NCBI RefSeq assembly: GCF_001982635.1
Contig: NZ_MKFI01000006.1
Location: 293,113-357,112, forward strand
Direction of reading: 5' to 3'
Source: Bradyrhizobium mercantei
Lineage (GTDB): Bacteria > Pseudomonadota > Alphaproteobacteria > Rhizobiales > Xanthobacteraceae
Length of the DNA stretch: 64,000 nt
The notes below the pieces were generated by a model that was not told the origin of the DNA, searched no databases, and saw only the letters and a program-made list of their open reading frames with translations. This document shows positions 1 to 8,012 of this stretch, in pieces; the stretch's first letter is position 1; each line of letters starts with the position of its first letter. A program made the position numbers and the translations under genes.

Positions 1-188
1 CCGGTCTCGAACGCGTTCGAGACGGTGCGCACCATGGCCTCCTGGCCGATCAGGTCCTCGAAGCTGGAGGGACGGTATTTGCGGGCGAGAACGCGGTACG
101 GCTTGGCGGTATCAGGCGCGCCGCCGAGGTCAAGGCCGCTTTGGCCTGCGCCGTCGGGCGGGTGGGAGGGGTCGCCAGCGTCATTCAT
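1..188 (-). CDS. dnaX: DNA polymerase III subunit gamma/tau, N-terminal fragment (runs off window start)
   Basis: This is the first 62 codons of a reverse-strand gene starting at the ATG at 188; the rest lies outside the window. The translation has a short variable Pro/Gly-rich leader and then the hallmark DnaX opening, YRVLARKYRPSSFEDLIGQE followed by a Met-Val-Arg-Thr stretch, which begins the clamp-loader AAA+ domain. Gamma/tau is the ATPase of the replicative clamp loader and organises the polymerase III holoenzyme. The SRP RNA gene lies immediately upstream on the same strand, a frequent neighbour in alphaproteobacteria. Walker motifs are beyond the window, so the identity rests on this N-terminal signature. 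Confidence 0.9.
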   Translation of the reverse strand, partial: MNDAGDPSHPPDGAGQSGLDLGGAPDTAKPYRVLARKYRPSSFEDLIGQEAMVRTVSNAFET

Positions 189-302
189 GCGTCGATCCGC
201 AACTTAGGGGTCTCTTGCAGCCGGCGTGCGGATTAAGAGCCGAAAATCAAGCGCCGGGCGCGGAGACCGCCATTCCAGCGCGATTCGCTCGGAAAAAACA
301 GG

Positions 303-401
303 TAGGAGACTGACGAGCGACCCGATCCGGACCTCGTTAGGGCTGCTTCCTTCCGGACCTGACCCGGTTGGCGAGTGGCTCGTCCACCGCCAATCTCCCG
401 G
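303..401 (-). ncRNA. ffs: Bacterial small signal recognition particle RNA (4.5S-type)
   Basis: Read on the reverse strand, the sequence contains the universal SRP domain IV core GGTCAGGTCCGGAAGGAAGC followed by AGCC, with the GGAA tetraloop and the symmetric-loop bases that bind Ffh. The flanks pair into a long hairpin: ACTCG with CGGGT, CGAGC with GCTCG, and GGGAGA near the 5' end with TCTCCT near the 3' end. A T-rich run at about 293-298 follows on the reverse strand and could end transcription. The roughly 99-nt length fits the short, Alu-lacking bacterial form. The exact ends are estimated from pairing. It lies directly upstream of dnaX. Confidence 0.93.
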
Positions 402-509
402 TCCCTATTTGGGGCCAAAACCGCCGGAAAGCAAGCGGCCAGACCCGGCTTTGTAAGGCTGGCTTTGTGGGACTTGTCTGGGAACACATAAAGGCATTAT
501 TTGCCCCTC

Positions 510-929
510 ATGCCCGCCTCCAATTGGTCGCTGCATTCGCAGCTCAAGAAAGACACCATCGACATCGGCGACCTGCCGCTGTGCAAGGTGCTCGTCATCA
601 AGGATGCGCATTATCCCTGGCTGCTGCTGGTGCCGCGGCGCGACGGCGCGGTCGAGATCATCGACCTCGACGAGGTCGAGCAGGCGCAGCTGATGACCGA
701 GATCACCCGCGTCTCGCGGGCCCTCAAAGAGGTCACCAAGTGCGACAAGCTGAATGTCGCAGCGCTCGGCAACCTCGTCCCGCAGCTTCACGTCCACGTC
801 ATCGCGCGCCGCACCAGCGACGCTGCATGGCCGCGTCCCGTTTGGGGCGTGATGCCGCCGCTGGCGCATGACGCCGAGGAAGTGCAGAATTTCATCAGCG
901 CGCTTCGCCGCAAGATCTGGTTGGGTTGA
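510..929 (+). CDS. HIT family protein
   Basis: A 139-residue histidine-triad protein. The C-terminal half holds PQLHVHVIAR, the HIT active-site strand; the canonical pattern is His-x-His-x-His, and here the first His is Gln while the two central histidines are kept, a variant common in this subgroup. HIT proteins hydrolyse nucleoside phosphoramidates or dinucleotides; the substrate of this one is unknown. I start at the ATG at 510 rather than the TTG three codons upstream. The stop is followed six bases later by nudC, so the two are probably co-transcribed, which fits a role in nucleotide housekeeping. Confidence 0.85.
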   Translation: MPASNWSLHSQLKKDTIDIGDLPLCKVLVIKDAHYPWLLLVPRRDGAVEIIDLDEVEQAQLMTEITRVSRALKEVTKCDKLNVAALGNLVPQLHVHVIARRTSDAAWPRPVWGVMPPLAHDAEEVQNFISALRRKIWLG

Positions 930-935
930 GATTCA

Positions 936-1886
936 ATGTCCGCATTCGATTCATTTCCGCTCGGCCAGCCGGCCTTCGTCACCCATGTACTGGACCGCGC
1001 CGCGCATCTGCGCAGCAACGACGAAAAACTGTTCGCACTGGAGGGGCACCGCGAAGCCCGCGCCTATGTGATCTATCGCGACTCGCTGGTCGTGAAGCAG
1101 GAGAAAGGCGGCGCCCGCGCGCTGCTGTCGCTGGAAGAGGCCCGCGGCTACGGCGCCAATCCCGGCACGATCTTTCTGGGCTTGCGCGATGCCGCGCCGA
1201 TCTTCGGCATGGGGATCGCGCCGCAGGCCGCCGAGAAGCTGGTCGGACGCGCCGATGTTGCGATCACCGAATTGCGCGGCATGGCGATGCAGGGCGTGGT
1301 GCCCCCGGAGCAGCTCTCGGCCATTGCGATGGCGAAGTCGATGGTGACCTGGCATCAGCGCCACGGCTTCTGTCCGAACTGCGGCACGCGCACCGCAATG
1401 AAGGATGGCGGCTGGAAGCGCGAATGCCCGAGCTGCAAGGCTGAGCATTTTCCGCGCACCGATCCTGTCGTGATCATGCTGGTGACGTCGGGCGACAGGG
1501 TGCTGCTCGGACGGCAGAAGCAGTTCATGCCCGGGATGTATTCCTGCCTCGCCGGCTTCGTCGAAGCCGCCGAGACCATCGAGGACGCGGTGCGGCGCGA
1601 GATCTTCGAGGAGTCCGGCATCCGCTGCACCGACGTCAATTATTACATGACGCAGCCCTGGCCCTACCCGTCATCGCTGATGATCGGCTGCACCGCGCGC
1701 GCAACCAACGAGGACATCGTGGTCGACCGCACCGAGCTCGAGGATGCGCGCTGGTTCGACCATGCCGAGGCGACGCTGATGCTCAAGCGCCAGCACCCCG
1801 ACGGCCTCGCCGGCCCGCATCCCTTCGCGATTGCCCATCATTTGCTCGGCCGCTGGGTGCACCACCGAAACCCGTTGGACCAATAG
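936..1886 (+). CDS. nudC: NAD(+)/NADH pyrophosphatase (NADH-capped RNA decapping type), Nudix family
   Basis: A 316-residue protein with the full NudC architecture: an N-terminal domain, a four-cysteine zinc ribbon (C146, C149, C164, C167), and a Nudix domain whose box spans about residues 207-229 with the pattern G-x5-E-x7-REIFEESGI. Downstream TQPWPYPSS (239-247) is the SQPWPFPxS-type motif that distinguishes NADH-specific Nudix enzymes. The family cleaves NAD(H) to NMN(H) and AMP and removes NAD caps from RNA 5' ends. It lies six bases downstream of the HIT gene. All catalytic Nudix glutamates appear present. The C-terminus extends past the Nudix fold by a short HHR-rich tail. Confidence 0.93.
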   Translation: MSAFDSFPLGQPAFVTHVLDRAAHLRSNDEKLFALEGHREARAYVIYRDSLVVKQEKGGARALLSLEEARGYGANPGTIFLGLRDAAPIFGMGIAPQAAEKLVGRADVAITELRGMAMQGVVPPEQLSAIAMAKSMVTWHQRHGFCPNCGTRTAMKDGGWKRECPSCKAEHFPRTDPVVIMLVTSGDRVLLGRQKQFMPGMYSCLAGFVEAAETIEDAVRREIFEESGIRCTDVNYYMTQPWPYPSSLMIGCTARATNEDIVVDRTELEDARWFDHAEATLMLKRQHPDGLAGPHPFAIAHHLLGRWVHHRNPLDQ

Positions 1887-1965
1887 CGGGAACCGGACAT
1901 CGTTCTGCCGATTAGATCGGGACACAGTTCTGGCAGTTAACGGAACCATTGCGACGGATCCCCGC

Positions 1966-2913
1966 ATGAATTTTCAAGACGGCGCCCCGAAAGTCCCGCC
2001 TCGCATCCTCTGCATCGGCCTGCCGGTGCGCGACCTGACGTTCCGCGTCGGCGTTCCGGCGCGCGGCTCCAAGGAGAACGCGACGCACTTTGAGGAAATC
2101 TGCGGCGGCAATGCGCTGAACGCCGCGATCGGCATCGTCCGGCTGGGCGGCCGCGTCTCGATGTGCGGCCCGATGGGCGATTCGCGGGAAACCTCGAGCC
2201 GCTACATCTTCGACAAGCTGGCCGAGGAAGGCATCGAGACCAACCATCTCATCCACATGCCTGATCTGGTCACGCCGATCTCGGCGATCATGATCGACGA
2301 CACCGGCGAGCGCACCATCGTCACCTTCCGCGATCCCGAGCTCTGGAAGGTCAAGCTGCCGCCGACCGAGCTGTTGCTGGAGGATTGCGCGGCGATCCTG
2401 ACCGAGAGCCGCTGCGCACCGTTCTGCACCGAGCTGTGCGCCGAGGCGGTCAGGCGCGGCATTCCGGTGGTGGTCGACGTCGACCGCGCGATGTCGATGC
2501 GGGAGGGGCTGCTGACCGCCTCCTCCCATCTGGTGTTCTCCAGCGAGCCGCTGCAGGAGACCGCCGACGTCACCGACGACGGCCAGGCGCTGCACAAGCT
2601 CGCCAAGCTGACCCCGTCCTTCCTCGCCGGCACCCGTGGGCCGATGGGCACGATCTGGCTCAATGAGCAGGGCGAGCTCGAGGAGACCCCGGCCTTCCCG
2701 GTCCATACCGTCGATACGCTCGGGGCCGGCGACGTCTTCCATGGGGCGTTTGCGCTGGCGATCACCGAAAAGCAGGAGCTCCGGCAGGCGCTGCGCTTCG
2801 CCTCGGCCGCCGCAGCGCTGAAATGCACCCGCTTCGGGGGCGCTTACGCCGCACCGCAACGTGCTGAAGTTGAAGCGTTTTTGGGCGAACACGCCGAGGC
2901 GCGGCCGGCCTGA
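1966..2913 (+). CDS. PfkB-family carbohydrate/nucleoside kinase
   Basis: A 315-residue ribokinase-superfamily sugar kinase. The N-terminal substrate-binding pattern is seen in the Gly-Gly-Asn segment EICGGNALNAA, and the C-terminal PfkB signature DTLGAGDVFHGAFA carries the catalytic-base aspartate and anion hole. The family phosphorylates sugars or nucleosides with ATP; specificity cannot be read from sequence alone. I start at the ATG at 1966 (MNFQDG), because upstream in-frame codons overlap the nudC end and do not look coding. The Lrp-type regulator that follows might control it, but the two are separated by a palindrome-bearing gap of 76 bases. Confidence 0.87.
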   Translation: MNFQDGAPKVPPRILCIGLPVRDLTFRVGVPARGSKENATHFEEICGGNALNAAIGIVRLGGRVSMCGPMGDSRETSSRYIFDKLAEEGIETNHLIHMPDLVTPISAIMIDDTGERTIVTFRDPELWKVKLPPTELLLEDCAAILTESRCAPFCTELCAEAVRRGIPVVVDVDRAMSMREGLLTASSHLVFSSEPLQETADVTDDGQALHKLAKLTPSFLAGTRGPMGTIWLNEQGELEETPAFPVHTVDTLGAGDVFHGAFALAITEKQELRQALRFASAAAALKCTRFGGAYAAPQRAEVEAFLGEHAEARPA

Positions 2914-2947
2914 CCGGCCACGAATCGCTTGATTTGGAAGATTCTTC

Positions 2948-2966
2948 TCTATATGAGGGATATAGA
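2948..2966. promoter_or_regulatory. AT-rich palindrome, candidate Lrp-family operator
   Basis: A perfect inverted repeat TCTATAT-GAGGG-ATATAGA lies 23 bases upstream of the Lrp-type gene start, in a short AT-rich island within otherwise GC-rich DNA. Lrp/AsnC dimers bind AT-rich palindromes of about this size and often autoregulate. It could instead be a promoter element (TATAT-like). Confidence 0.5.
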
Positions 2967-2989
2967 ACCTTCATGTGGAACTTTCTTCT

Positions 2990-3490
2990 ATGACCGACGT
3001 CGCCGTTCAGCTTCATGACAACAACCGCCGCCTTGACGCCATCGATCGCAAGATCCTGACCGTGTTGCAGGAGGATGCCTCGCTCTCCGTCGCCGAAATC
3101 GGCGACCGGGTCGGGCTGTCGTCGACGCCGTGCTGGAAGCGCATCCAGCGGCTCGAAGCCGACGGCGTGATCCTGCGCCGCGTCGCGCTGGTCGATCAGA
3201 ACAAGATCGGGCTCGGGATTTCGGTGTTCGTCTCGGTCGAGAGCGCCGACCACTCGGAAGCCTGGCTGCGCAAATTCGCCGACGCCGTCAGCGCCATGCC
3301 CGAGGTGATGGAATTTTACCGGATGGCCGGCGACGTCGACTACATGCTGCGCGTCGTGGTCGCGGACATGCAGGCCTATGACGTGTTCTACAAGAAGCTG
3401 ATCAGTGCCGTGCCGCTGAAGAACGTCACCTCGCGCTTCGCGATGGAGAAGATCAAGTCGGTGACGGCGCTGCCGGTGCCCGCGGCGTAA
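2990..3490 (+). CDS. Lrp/AsnC family transcriptional regulator
   Basis: A 166-residue protein with the standard Lrp layout: an N-terminal winged helix-turn-helix beginning LDAIDRKILTVLQEDASLSV with the recognition segment around SSTPCWKRIQRLE, then an effector-binding RAM/AsnC ligand domain (about residues 75-155) with a Gly-Asp-Val-Asp-Tyr loop. Such proteins sense amino acids and act as dimers or octamers. The start is the ATG at 2990 rather than the GTG at 2975. A 7-5-7 palindrome sits just upstream and suggests autoregulation. No amino acid transporter or catabolic gene is immediately adjacent, so the regulon cannot be inferred. Confidence 0.92.
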   Translation: MTDVAVQLHDNNRRLDAIDRKILTVLQEDASLSVAEIGDRVGLSSTPCWKRIQRLEADGVILRRVALVDQNKIGLGISVFVSVESADHSEAWLRKFADAVSAMPEVMEFYRMAGDVDYMLRVVVADMQAYDVFYKKLISAVPLKNVTSRFAMEKIKSVTALPVPAA

Positions 3491-3590
3491 GCGCCGCCGC
3501 ACAGCCCCATACGATAGTCGATACGCCCCAAGGTAGTCGGCCCGTTCGGCATTTACCCGAAGTTAGCGCCAGCGGCGGTATTGTGCTGCC

Positions 3591-3962
3591 ATGGTGCCGG
3601 GGGAGATCATCCCAGCGAAACGACGGCCCGCATGGCTGGGCGCGGCTGCATTGCTGATTGCGAGCTGGATCGCGATCGCAGTGCTGTCGTTGCAGGTGCG
3701 TGCGGGCAGCGACGTGGTGGCCGTGGCGTTTCCGCCATGGTGGCGCGCCGAGCGCGCGCTGCTGGCCGCCGCATCGGCCAATGCGTCGATCGTTCGGATG
3801 ACCGCGATCCCGGCCCTGCTGGTGGTGCGGCCTGACCGCAATGGCGGGCTGAGCCGGCTGTACCAGGCCGGCGCCCTGCTGACCATGGATCCGCAGGCGA
3901 TCGCCGGCTGCTTCACGACGGATGACGATCTGGGGGTTGGGAATGACCTTCGAAGGCGATGA
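3591..3962 (+). CDS. Small hypothetical protein with one N-terminal membrane segment
   Basis: A 123-residue reading frame with a basic N-terminus (PAKRRPAW), one clear hydrophobic helix (about residues 15-35), and a soluble remainder; it contains no motif I recognise. Codon bias looks coding (GC-rich third positions). Its TGA at 3960-3962 falls immediately before the preferred start of the chemoreceptor, with the shared AAGG serving as the Shine-Dalgarno for the next gene, so the two look translationally coupled. A partner or accessory role for the chemoreceptor is possible but unproven. Confidence 0.55.
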   Translation: MVPGEIIPAKRRPAWLGAAALLIASWIAIAVLSLQVRAGSDVVAVAFPPWWRAERALLAAASANASIVRMTAIPALLVVRPDRNGGLSRLYQAGALLTMDPQAIAGCFTTDDDLGVGNDLRRR

Positions 3963-3963
3963 A

Positions 3964-5409
3964 ATGGCCGCGCTGCGCGAGACGGCCAGCAAGATCTTGC
4001 TCGTGGTGCTCTGGCTGCACGTTCCGATCGCGGTCATCGTCGGCATGGCGCTGCACACCGACTGGCTGATCCCGGCGGGCTTCATGGTCGCGATGGCGCT
4101 GACTGCTACGGCCTCGTGGCGCATGTCGGGCAACGGCGTCTCGACCCGCCTGATCGTTGCCGTCGCCCTGATGGCCGGCGTGTCGATGCTGGTCTACCAG
4201 TTCGCCGGCCACCGCTGGCAGGTCGACATGCACATGTACTTCTTCGCCGCGCTGGCGTGCCTGGTCGCCTATTGCGACTACAGGCCGATCGTCGCCGGCA
4301 CCGTGGCGGTCGCCCTGCATCATTTGACGCTGAACTTCGTCCTGCCGGCTGCGATCTATCCCGGCGGCGCCGACTTCGGCCGCGTCGTGCTCCACGCCGC
4401 GATCCTCCTGATCGAAGCCGGCGTGTTGATCTGGCTCGCGCACACGCTGGCCGAGTTGTTCAAGACCTCGGCGCAGAAGGCGGCGGAGGCCGAGGCCGCC
4501 GGTGCCGCCGAGGCGCGCGCCAATGCCGAACGCATCGAGGCCGAACGGGCCAAGCAGAACCGTGATGCCGCGCGGCGCGAACTCGCTGCCGGCTTCGAGC
4601 GCAAGATCGGCGAGGTCGTCGAGGCCGTCGCGGTGGCGGCGAACGCGATGCAGGGCCTCTCCGCAACGATGAACGGCAGCAACGCGGAAACCATCCGCCA
4701 GGCCACCGCCGCCGCCTCCGCATCGACGCTGGCGTCGACCAACGTGGAAACCGTGGCGTCGGCAACCGAGGAGCTCACGGCCTCGATCAACAGCATCGCC
4801 GAGCAGGTAACCCGCTCGGCGCGGATCGCCGCCAAGGCTGCCGACGAGGCACACCGCACCAACACCGTCGTCCAGGGTCTTGCCGCCGGCACGCAGAAGA
4901 TCGGCGAGGTGGTGACGCTGATCCAGAGCATCGCCAGCCAGACCAATCTGCTCGCCCTGAACGCGACCATCGAAGCGGCGCGCGCCGGCGAGCACGGCCG
5001 CGGCTTTGCGGTGGTCGCGAGCGAGGTCAAGGCGCTGGCCAACCAGACCGCCAAGGCGACCGAGGAGATTTCGGTGCAGATCCAGGATATCCAGAACGCG
5101 ACCGGCGCAGCCGTCAGCGCGATCGGGACCATCGGCACCACCATCGCGGAAATCGACCAGGTCTCCGGCGAGATCGCGGCGGCGGTCGATCAGCAGGGCG
5201 CGGCGACCCGCGAGATCTCCAGCAATTTGCAGCAGGCCGCCGATCGCACCCGCGACGTCAACAAGGGCATCCTCAACGTCAACCGCGCCTCCGAACAGGC
5301 CGGCGGCGCGACCGCGCAATTGCTCGATGCGGCGAACGGCCTGACCTCGCAATCGGAATGGCTGAAGACCGAGCTGGACCGCTTCCTGGCCTCGCTGCGC
5401 GCGGCGTGA
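3964..5409 (+). CDS. Methyl-accepting chemotaxis protein with integral-membrane N-terminus
   Basis: About 481 residues. The N-terminal 170 residues form several hydrophobic helices with no sizeable periplasmic ligand domain. A charged Ala/Glu-rich coiled coil follows, then the cytoplasmic signalling domain. The hairpin tip reads IASQTNLLALNATIEAARAG, continuing into GRGFAVVASEVK, the highly conserved CheA/CheW-binding region. The compact membrane sensor suggests it detects a membrane or redox-linked signal. I prefer the ATG at 3964 because GAAGG sits seven bases before it and the upstream gene ends there; ATGs at 3943 and 3922 are in frame alternatives. No che genes are adjacent, so it is an orphan receptor. 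Confidence 0.9.
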   Translation: MAALRETASKILLVVLWLHVPIAVIVGMALHTDWLIPAGFMVAMALTATASWRMSGNGVSTRLIVAVALMAGVSMLVYQFAGHRWQVDMHMYFFAALACLVAYCDYRPIVAGTVAVALHHLTLNFVLPAAIYPGGADFGRVVLHAAILLIEAGVLIWLAHTLAELFKTSAQKAAEAEAAGAAEARANAERIEAERAKQNRDAARRELAAGFERKIGEVVEAVAVAANAMQGLSATMNGSNAETIRQATAAASASTLASTNVETVASATEELTASINSIAEQVTRSARIAAKAADEAHRTNTVVQGLAAGTQKIGEVVTLIQSIASQTNLLALNATIEAARAGEHGRGFAVVASEVKALANQTAKATEEISVQIQDIQNATGAAVSAIGTIGTTIAEIDQVSGEIAAAVDQQGAATREISSNLQQAADRTRDVNKGILNVNRASEQAGGATAQLLDAANGLTSQSEWLKTELDRFLASLRAA

Positions 5410-5439
5410 GGCAAGGCGCGTCGTAACAAGCTCTCCGCC

Positions 5440-5542
5440 GTCATCGCCCGGCTCGACCGGGCGATCCAGTACGCCGCGGCCTCGCGGCTCAATCACTACC
5501 GTCTCTGGAATACTGGATCACCCGGTCAAGCCGGGTGATGAC
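5440..5542. repeat. Intergenic inverted repeat, family B copy 1
   Basis: The unit starts GTCATCGCCCGGCTCGACC and ends in the near-complement GGTCAAGCCGGGTGATGAC, with a central part reading GATCCAGTACGCCGCGG and CTCTGGAATACTGGATC. The same layout recurs at 20613-20720, so this is a dispersed palindromic element able to form a hairpin between the chemoreceptor and the convergent phosphomannomutase gene. Confidence 0.85.
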
Positions 5543-5566
5543 AGTTTGCTTGGGGCGAGCCCCGCC

Positions 5567-7066
5567 TCAGATCTTCTGATTATACTCGCCGACCTCGGGA
5601 TGGGTGCGCAGCACGGAATCCATCGCCTCGAACATGTCGTGCATGCGCTGCTCGCTGACCGGGCTTTCCACCACGACCACGAGCTCCGGCTTGTTCGAGG
5701 ATGCCCGCACCAGGCCCCAGCTGCCATCCTCGACCGTGACGCGCACGCCGTTGACGGTGACGAGATCGCGGATGTTCTGGCCCGCGACCTTGCCGCCGTT
5801 CTGCTGCAGCGTCTCGAAGTGCTTCACCACCGCGTCGACGACGCCGTACTTGGCCTCGTCGGCGCAATGCGGCGACATGGTCGGCGACGACCAGGTCTTC
5901 GGCAGCGCGTCCTTCAAATCGGCCATCGACTTGCCGGGCGCGCGGTCGAGCATCTCGCAGATCGCGATCGCCGACACCAGGCCGTCGTCATAGCCGCGGC
6001 CGAACGGCTTGTTGAAGAAGAAGTGGCCGGACTTCTCGAAACCGGCGAGCGCGCCCAATTCATTGGTGCGGCGCTTCATGTAGGAATGCCCGGTCTTCCA
6101 GTAGACCGTGTTGGCGCCCTGCTTCTGCAACACCGGATCGGTCACGAACAGGCCGGTCGATTTCACGTCGACGACGAACTGCGCGTTGGCGTTGATCGCC
6201 GACATGTCGCGCGCCAGCATGACGCCGACCTTGTCGGCGAAGATCTCCTCGCCGGTGTTGTCGACCACGCCGCAACGGTCGCCGTCGCCGTCGAAGCCGA
6301 GGCCGACATCGGCCTTGTGCAGAAGCACCGCATCGCGGATCGCGTGCAGCATCTCCATGTCTTCCGGATTTGGATTGTATTTCGGGAAGGTGTGATCGAG
6401 CTCGGTGTCGAGCGGGATCACCTCGCAGCCGATCGCTTCCAGTACCTGCGGCGCGAACGCGCCCGCGGTGCCGTTGCCGCAGGCCGCCACCACCTTCAGC
6501 TTGCGCTTCAGCTTCGGCCGGCTGGTGAGATCGGCGATGTAGCGCGCCGGATAGTTCTCGTGAAACTGGTAGGAGCCGCCGGCCCTGTTGTTGAATGCGG
6601 CATTGAGCACGATCTCCTTCAGCCGCGTCATCTCGTCGGGGCCGAAGGTGAGCGGACGGTTGGCGCCCATCTTCACGCCGGTCCAGCCATTGTCGTTGTG
6701 CGAGGCGGTGACCATCGCAACGCAGGGCACGTCGAGATCGAACTGCGCGAAATAGGCCATCGGCGTCACCGCGAGCCCGATGTCGTGCACCTTGCAGCCC
6801 GCCGCCATCAGGCCCGAGATCAGCGCGTATTTGATCGAGGCGGAATAGCCGCGGAAATCATGCCCGGTGACGATCTCTCGGCTGACGCCGAGCTCCGCGA
6901 TCAGCGTGCCGAGCCCCATGCCCAGCGCCTGTACGCCCATCAGGTTGATTTCCTTGTTGAACAGCCAGCGCGCGTCGTATTCGCGAAACCCGGTCGGCTT
7001 CACCATCGGCTCGGATTCGAAGGCATAGGTGTTCGGGACCAGCACGGATTTCGGCTTGGGAAACAT
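5567..7066 (-). CDS. Phosphomannomutase/phosphoglucomutase
   Basis: A 499-residue alpha-D-phosphohexomutase. It has the phosphoserine loop TASHNDNGW (catalytic Ser in the T-A-S-H-N motif), the Mg-binding loop DGDGDR, and a sugar-binding EKSGHFFF segment, followed by the C-terminal phosphate-binding domain (RASSNKPELVV). The enzyme interconverts hexose 1- and 6-phosphates to feed exopolysaccharide, LPS or GDP-mannose synthesis. The ATG at 7066 gives a normal family length. It is monocistronic as far as can be seen; neighbours are not sugar genes. Whether mannose or glucose is the main substrate cannot be decided from sequence alone. Confidence 0.92.
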   Translation of the reverse strand: MFPKPKSVLVPNTYAFESEPMVKPTGFREYDARWLFNKEINLMGVQALGMGLGTLIAELGVSREIVTGHDFRGYSASIKYALISGLMAAGCKVHDIGLAVTPMAYFAQFDLDVPCVAMVTASHNDNGWTGVKMGANRPLTFGPDEMTRLKEIVLNAAFNNRAGGSYQFHENYPARYIADLTSRPKLKRKLKVVAACGNGTAGAFAPQVLEAIGCEVIPLDTELDHTFPKYNPNPEDMEMLHAIRDAVLLHKADVGLGFDGDGDRCGVVDNTGEEIFADKVGVMLARDMSAINANAQFVVDVKSTGLFVTDPVLQKQGANTVYWKTGHSYMKRRTNELGALAGFEKSGHFFFNKPFGRGYDDGLVSAIAICEMLDRAPGKSMADLKDALPKTWSSPTMSPHCADEAKYGVVDAVVKHFETLQQNGGKVAGQNIRDLVTVNGVRVTVEDGSWGLVRASSNKPELVVVVESPVSEQRMHDMFEAMDSVLRTHPEVGEYNQKI

Positions 7067-7219
7067 GGATCGGCCTTATGGTCACATACGGAAAGACGTC
7101 GCCGCAGCCTTTAGCGAATGCGCAGGCCGGGCGAAAGCTGAGACTGCGGCTGGTGGCCGACAATTACGGCGGAAATGGCGGCGATATCGGGTCGTCGCGC
7201 CACCCCGAAAGGGCTGGGC

Positions 7220-7732
7220 TTATTGCTCCAGCAACAATTTGCCGTTGGCGTATTCGAAGCGCTTCAGCTTCGAGAGGAACGACAGGCCGAGCAGGTTTTC
7301 CGACAGCGCCTCGTCCGGCAGCACCAGCGCGTCGACGTCGCGCACGGTGAGGCCACCGATCTCGATCATGGCGATATGGGCACGCGCGGCCTTGATGGTG
7401 CCGTTGGCAGTGGTGACGCGCGAGGTGTAATCGCCCGGCACCGGACGCAGGCCGAAGCGCGCGGCCGAGGTCTCGTTCAGGGCCACCACGGAGGCGCCGG
7501 TGTCGACCATGAAGTTGATGCGCTGGCCGTCGATCCGGCCGTCGGTCGCGAAATGACCGCGCGGGTCGGGCGCAATGCTGAACGTGCGGGCGCTGGCCTG
7601 CGCCACCGTGACGGCGGGGGCGATGCTCTGCTTGGCGGTGGTCGCGGCGGCGGGCGACATCCTGCTGGCCATCTGGGCCATGAAGGTGCCCAGCCCGATC
7701 AGGATGGCCGCGAAAATCATCAGGTTACGCAT
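7220..7732 (-). CDS. Retropepsin-like (clan AA) aspartic protease, TIGR02281 type
   Basis: A 170-residue protein with an N-terminal membrane anchor (MRNLMIFAAILIGLGTFM) and a single-lobe aspartic protease domain. The catalytic motif is FMVDTGASVVALN (Asp-Thr-Gly-Ala), and the second conserved element is NLLGLSFLSKLKRF near the C-terminus. The family is found in alphaproteobacteria as membrane-anchored periplasmic proteases that presumably dimerise like retropepsins; substrates are unknown. The start at 7732 places the anchor at the N-terminus; the frame stays open further upstream, but that part lacks a coding character. It stands alone between the mutase and the permease. Confidence 0.88.
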   Translation of the reverse strand: MRNLMIFAAILIGLGTFMAQMASRMSPAAATTAKQSIAPAVTVAQASARTFSIAPDPRGHFATDGRIDGQRINFMVDTGASVVALNETSAARFGLRPVPGDYTSRVTTANGTIKAARAHIAMIEIGGLTVRDVDALVLPDEALSENLLGLSFLSKLKRFEYANGKLLLEQ

Positions 7733-8012
7733 GACACCATACTCGGAAAACCGAACATCCAATTTCACCACGCCGGTCGCCCCGCCGCGAGCGAGGGCGG
7801 CAGCGCGAGCCTGCCATTTTGGCGAAAAGGATGAGCGAAGAGTTAATGCGAGCCCGACTGGCGGCCGAATGATATCGACCGCCTGCGAGGGGCCGGAATT
7901 TGCCGGTCCCAGCTGGCCCCTAAGCGTGAGGATTAGGTTTGATCTGGAGCGGCGGCGGAAGCTCACCTCTCCCCTGGGAGAGGTAAGCCCGCTTGCGGAC
8001 CCAACCTTGCCC

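Noticed and set aside
3913..5496. 527-codon reverse open frame
   Set aside because: It lies wholly antisense to the chemoreceptor, whose sequence is unmistakable. GC-rich codon bias leaves the opposite frame open, with Arg/Gly/Asp-rich low-complexity translation.
5546..7114. 522-codon forward open frame
   Set aside because: Antisense to the phosphomannomutase gene; the translation is His/Arg/Val-rich and matches no family.
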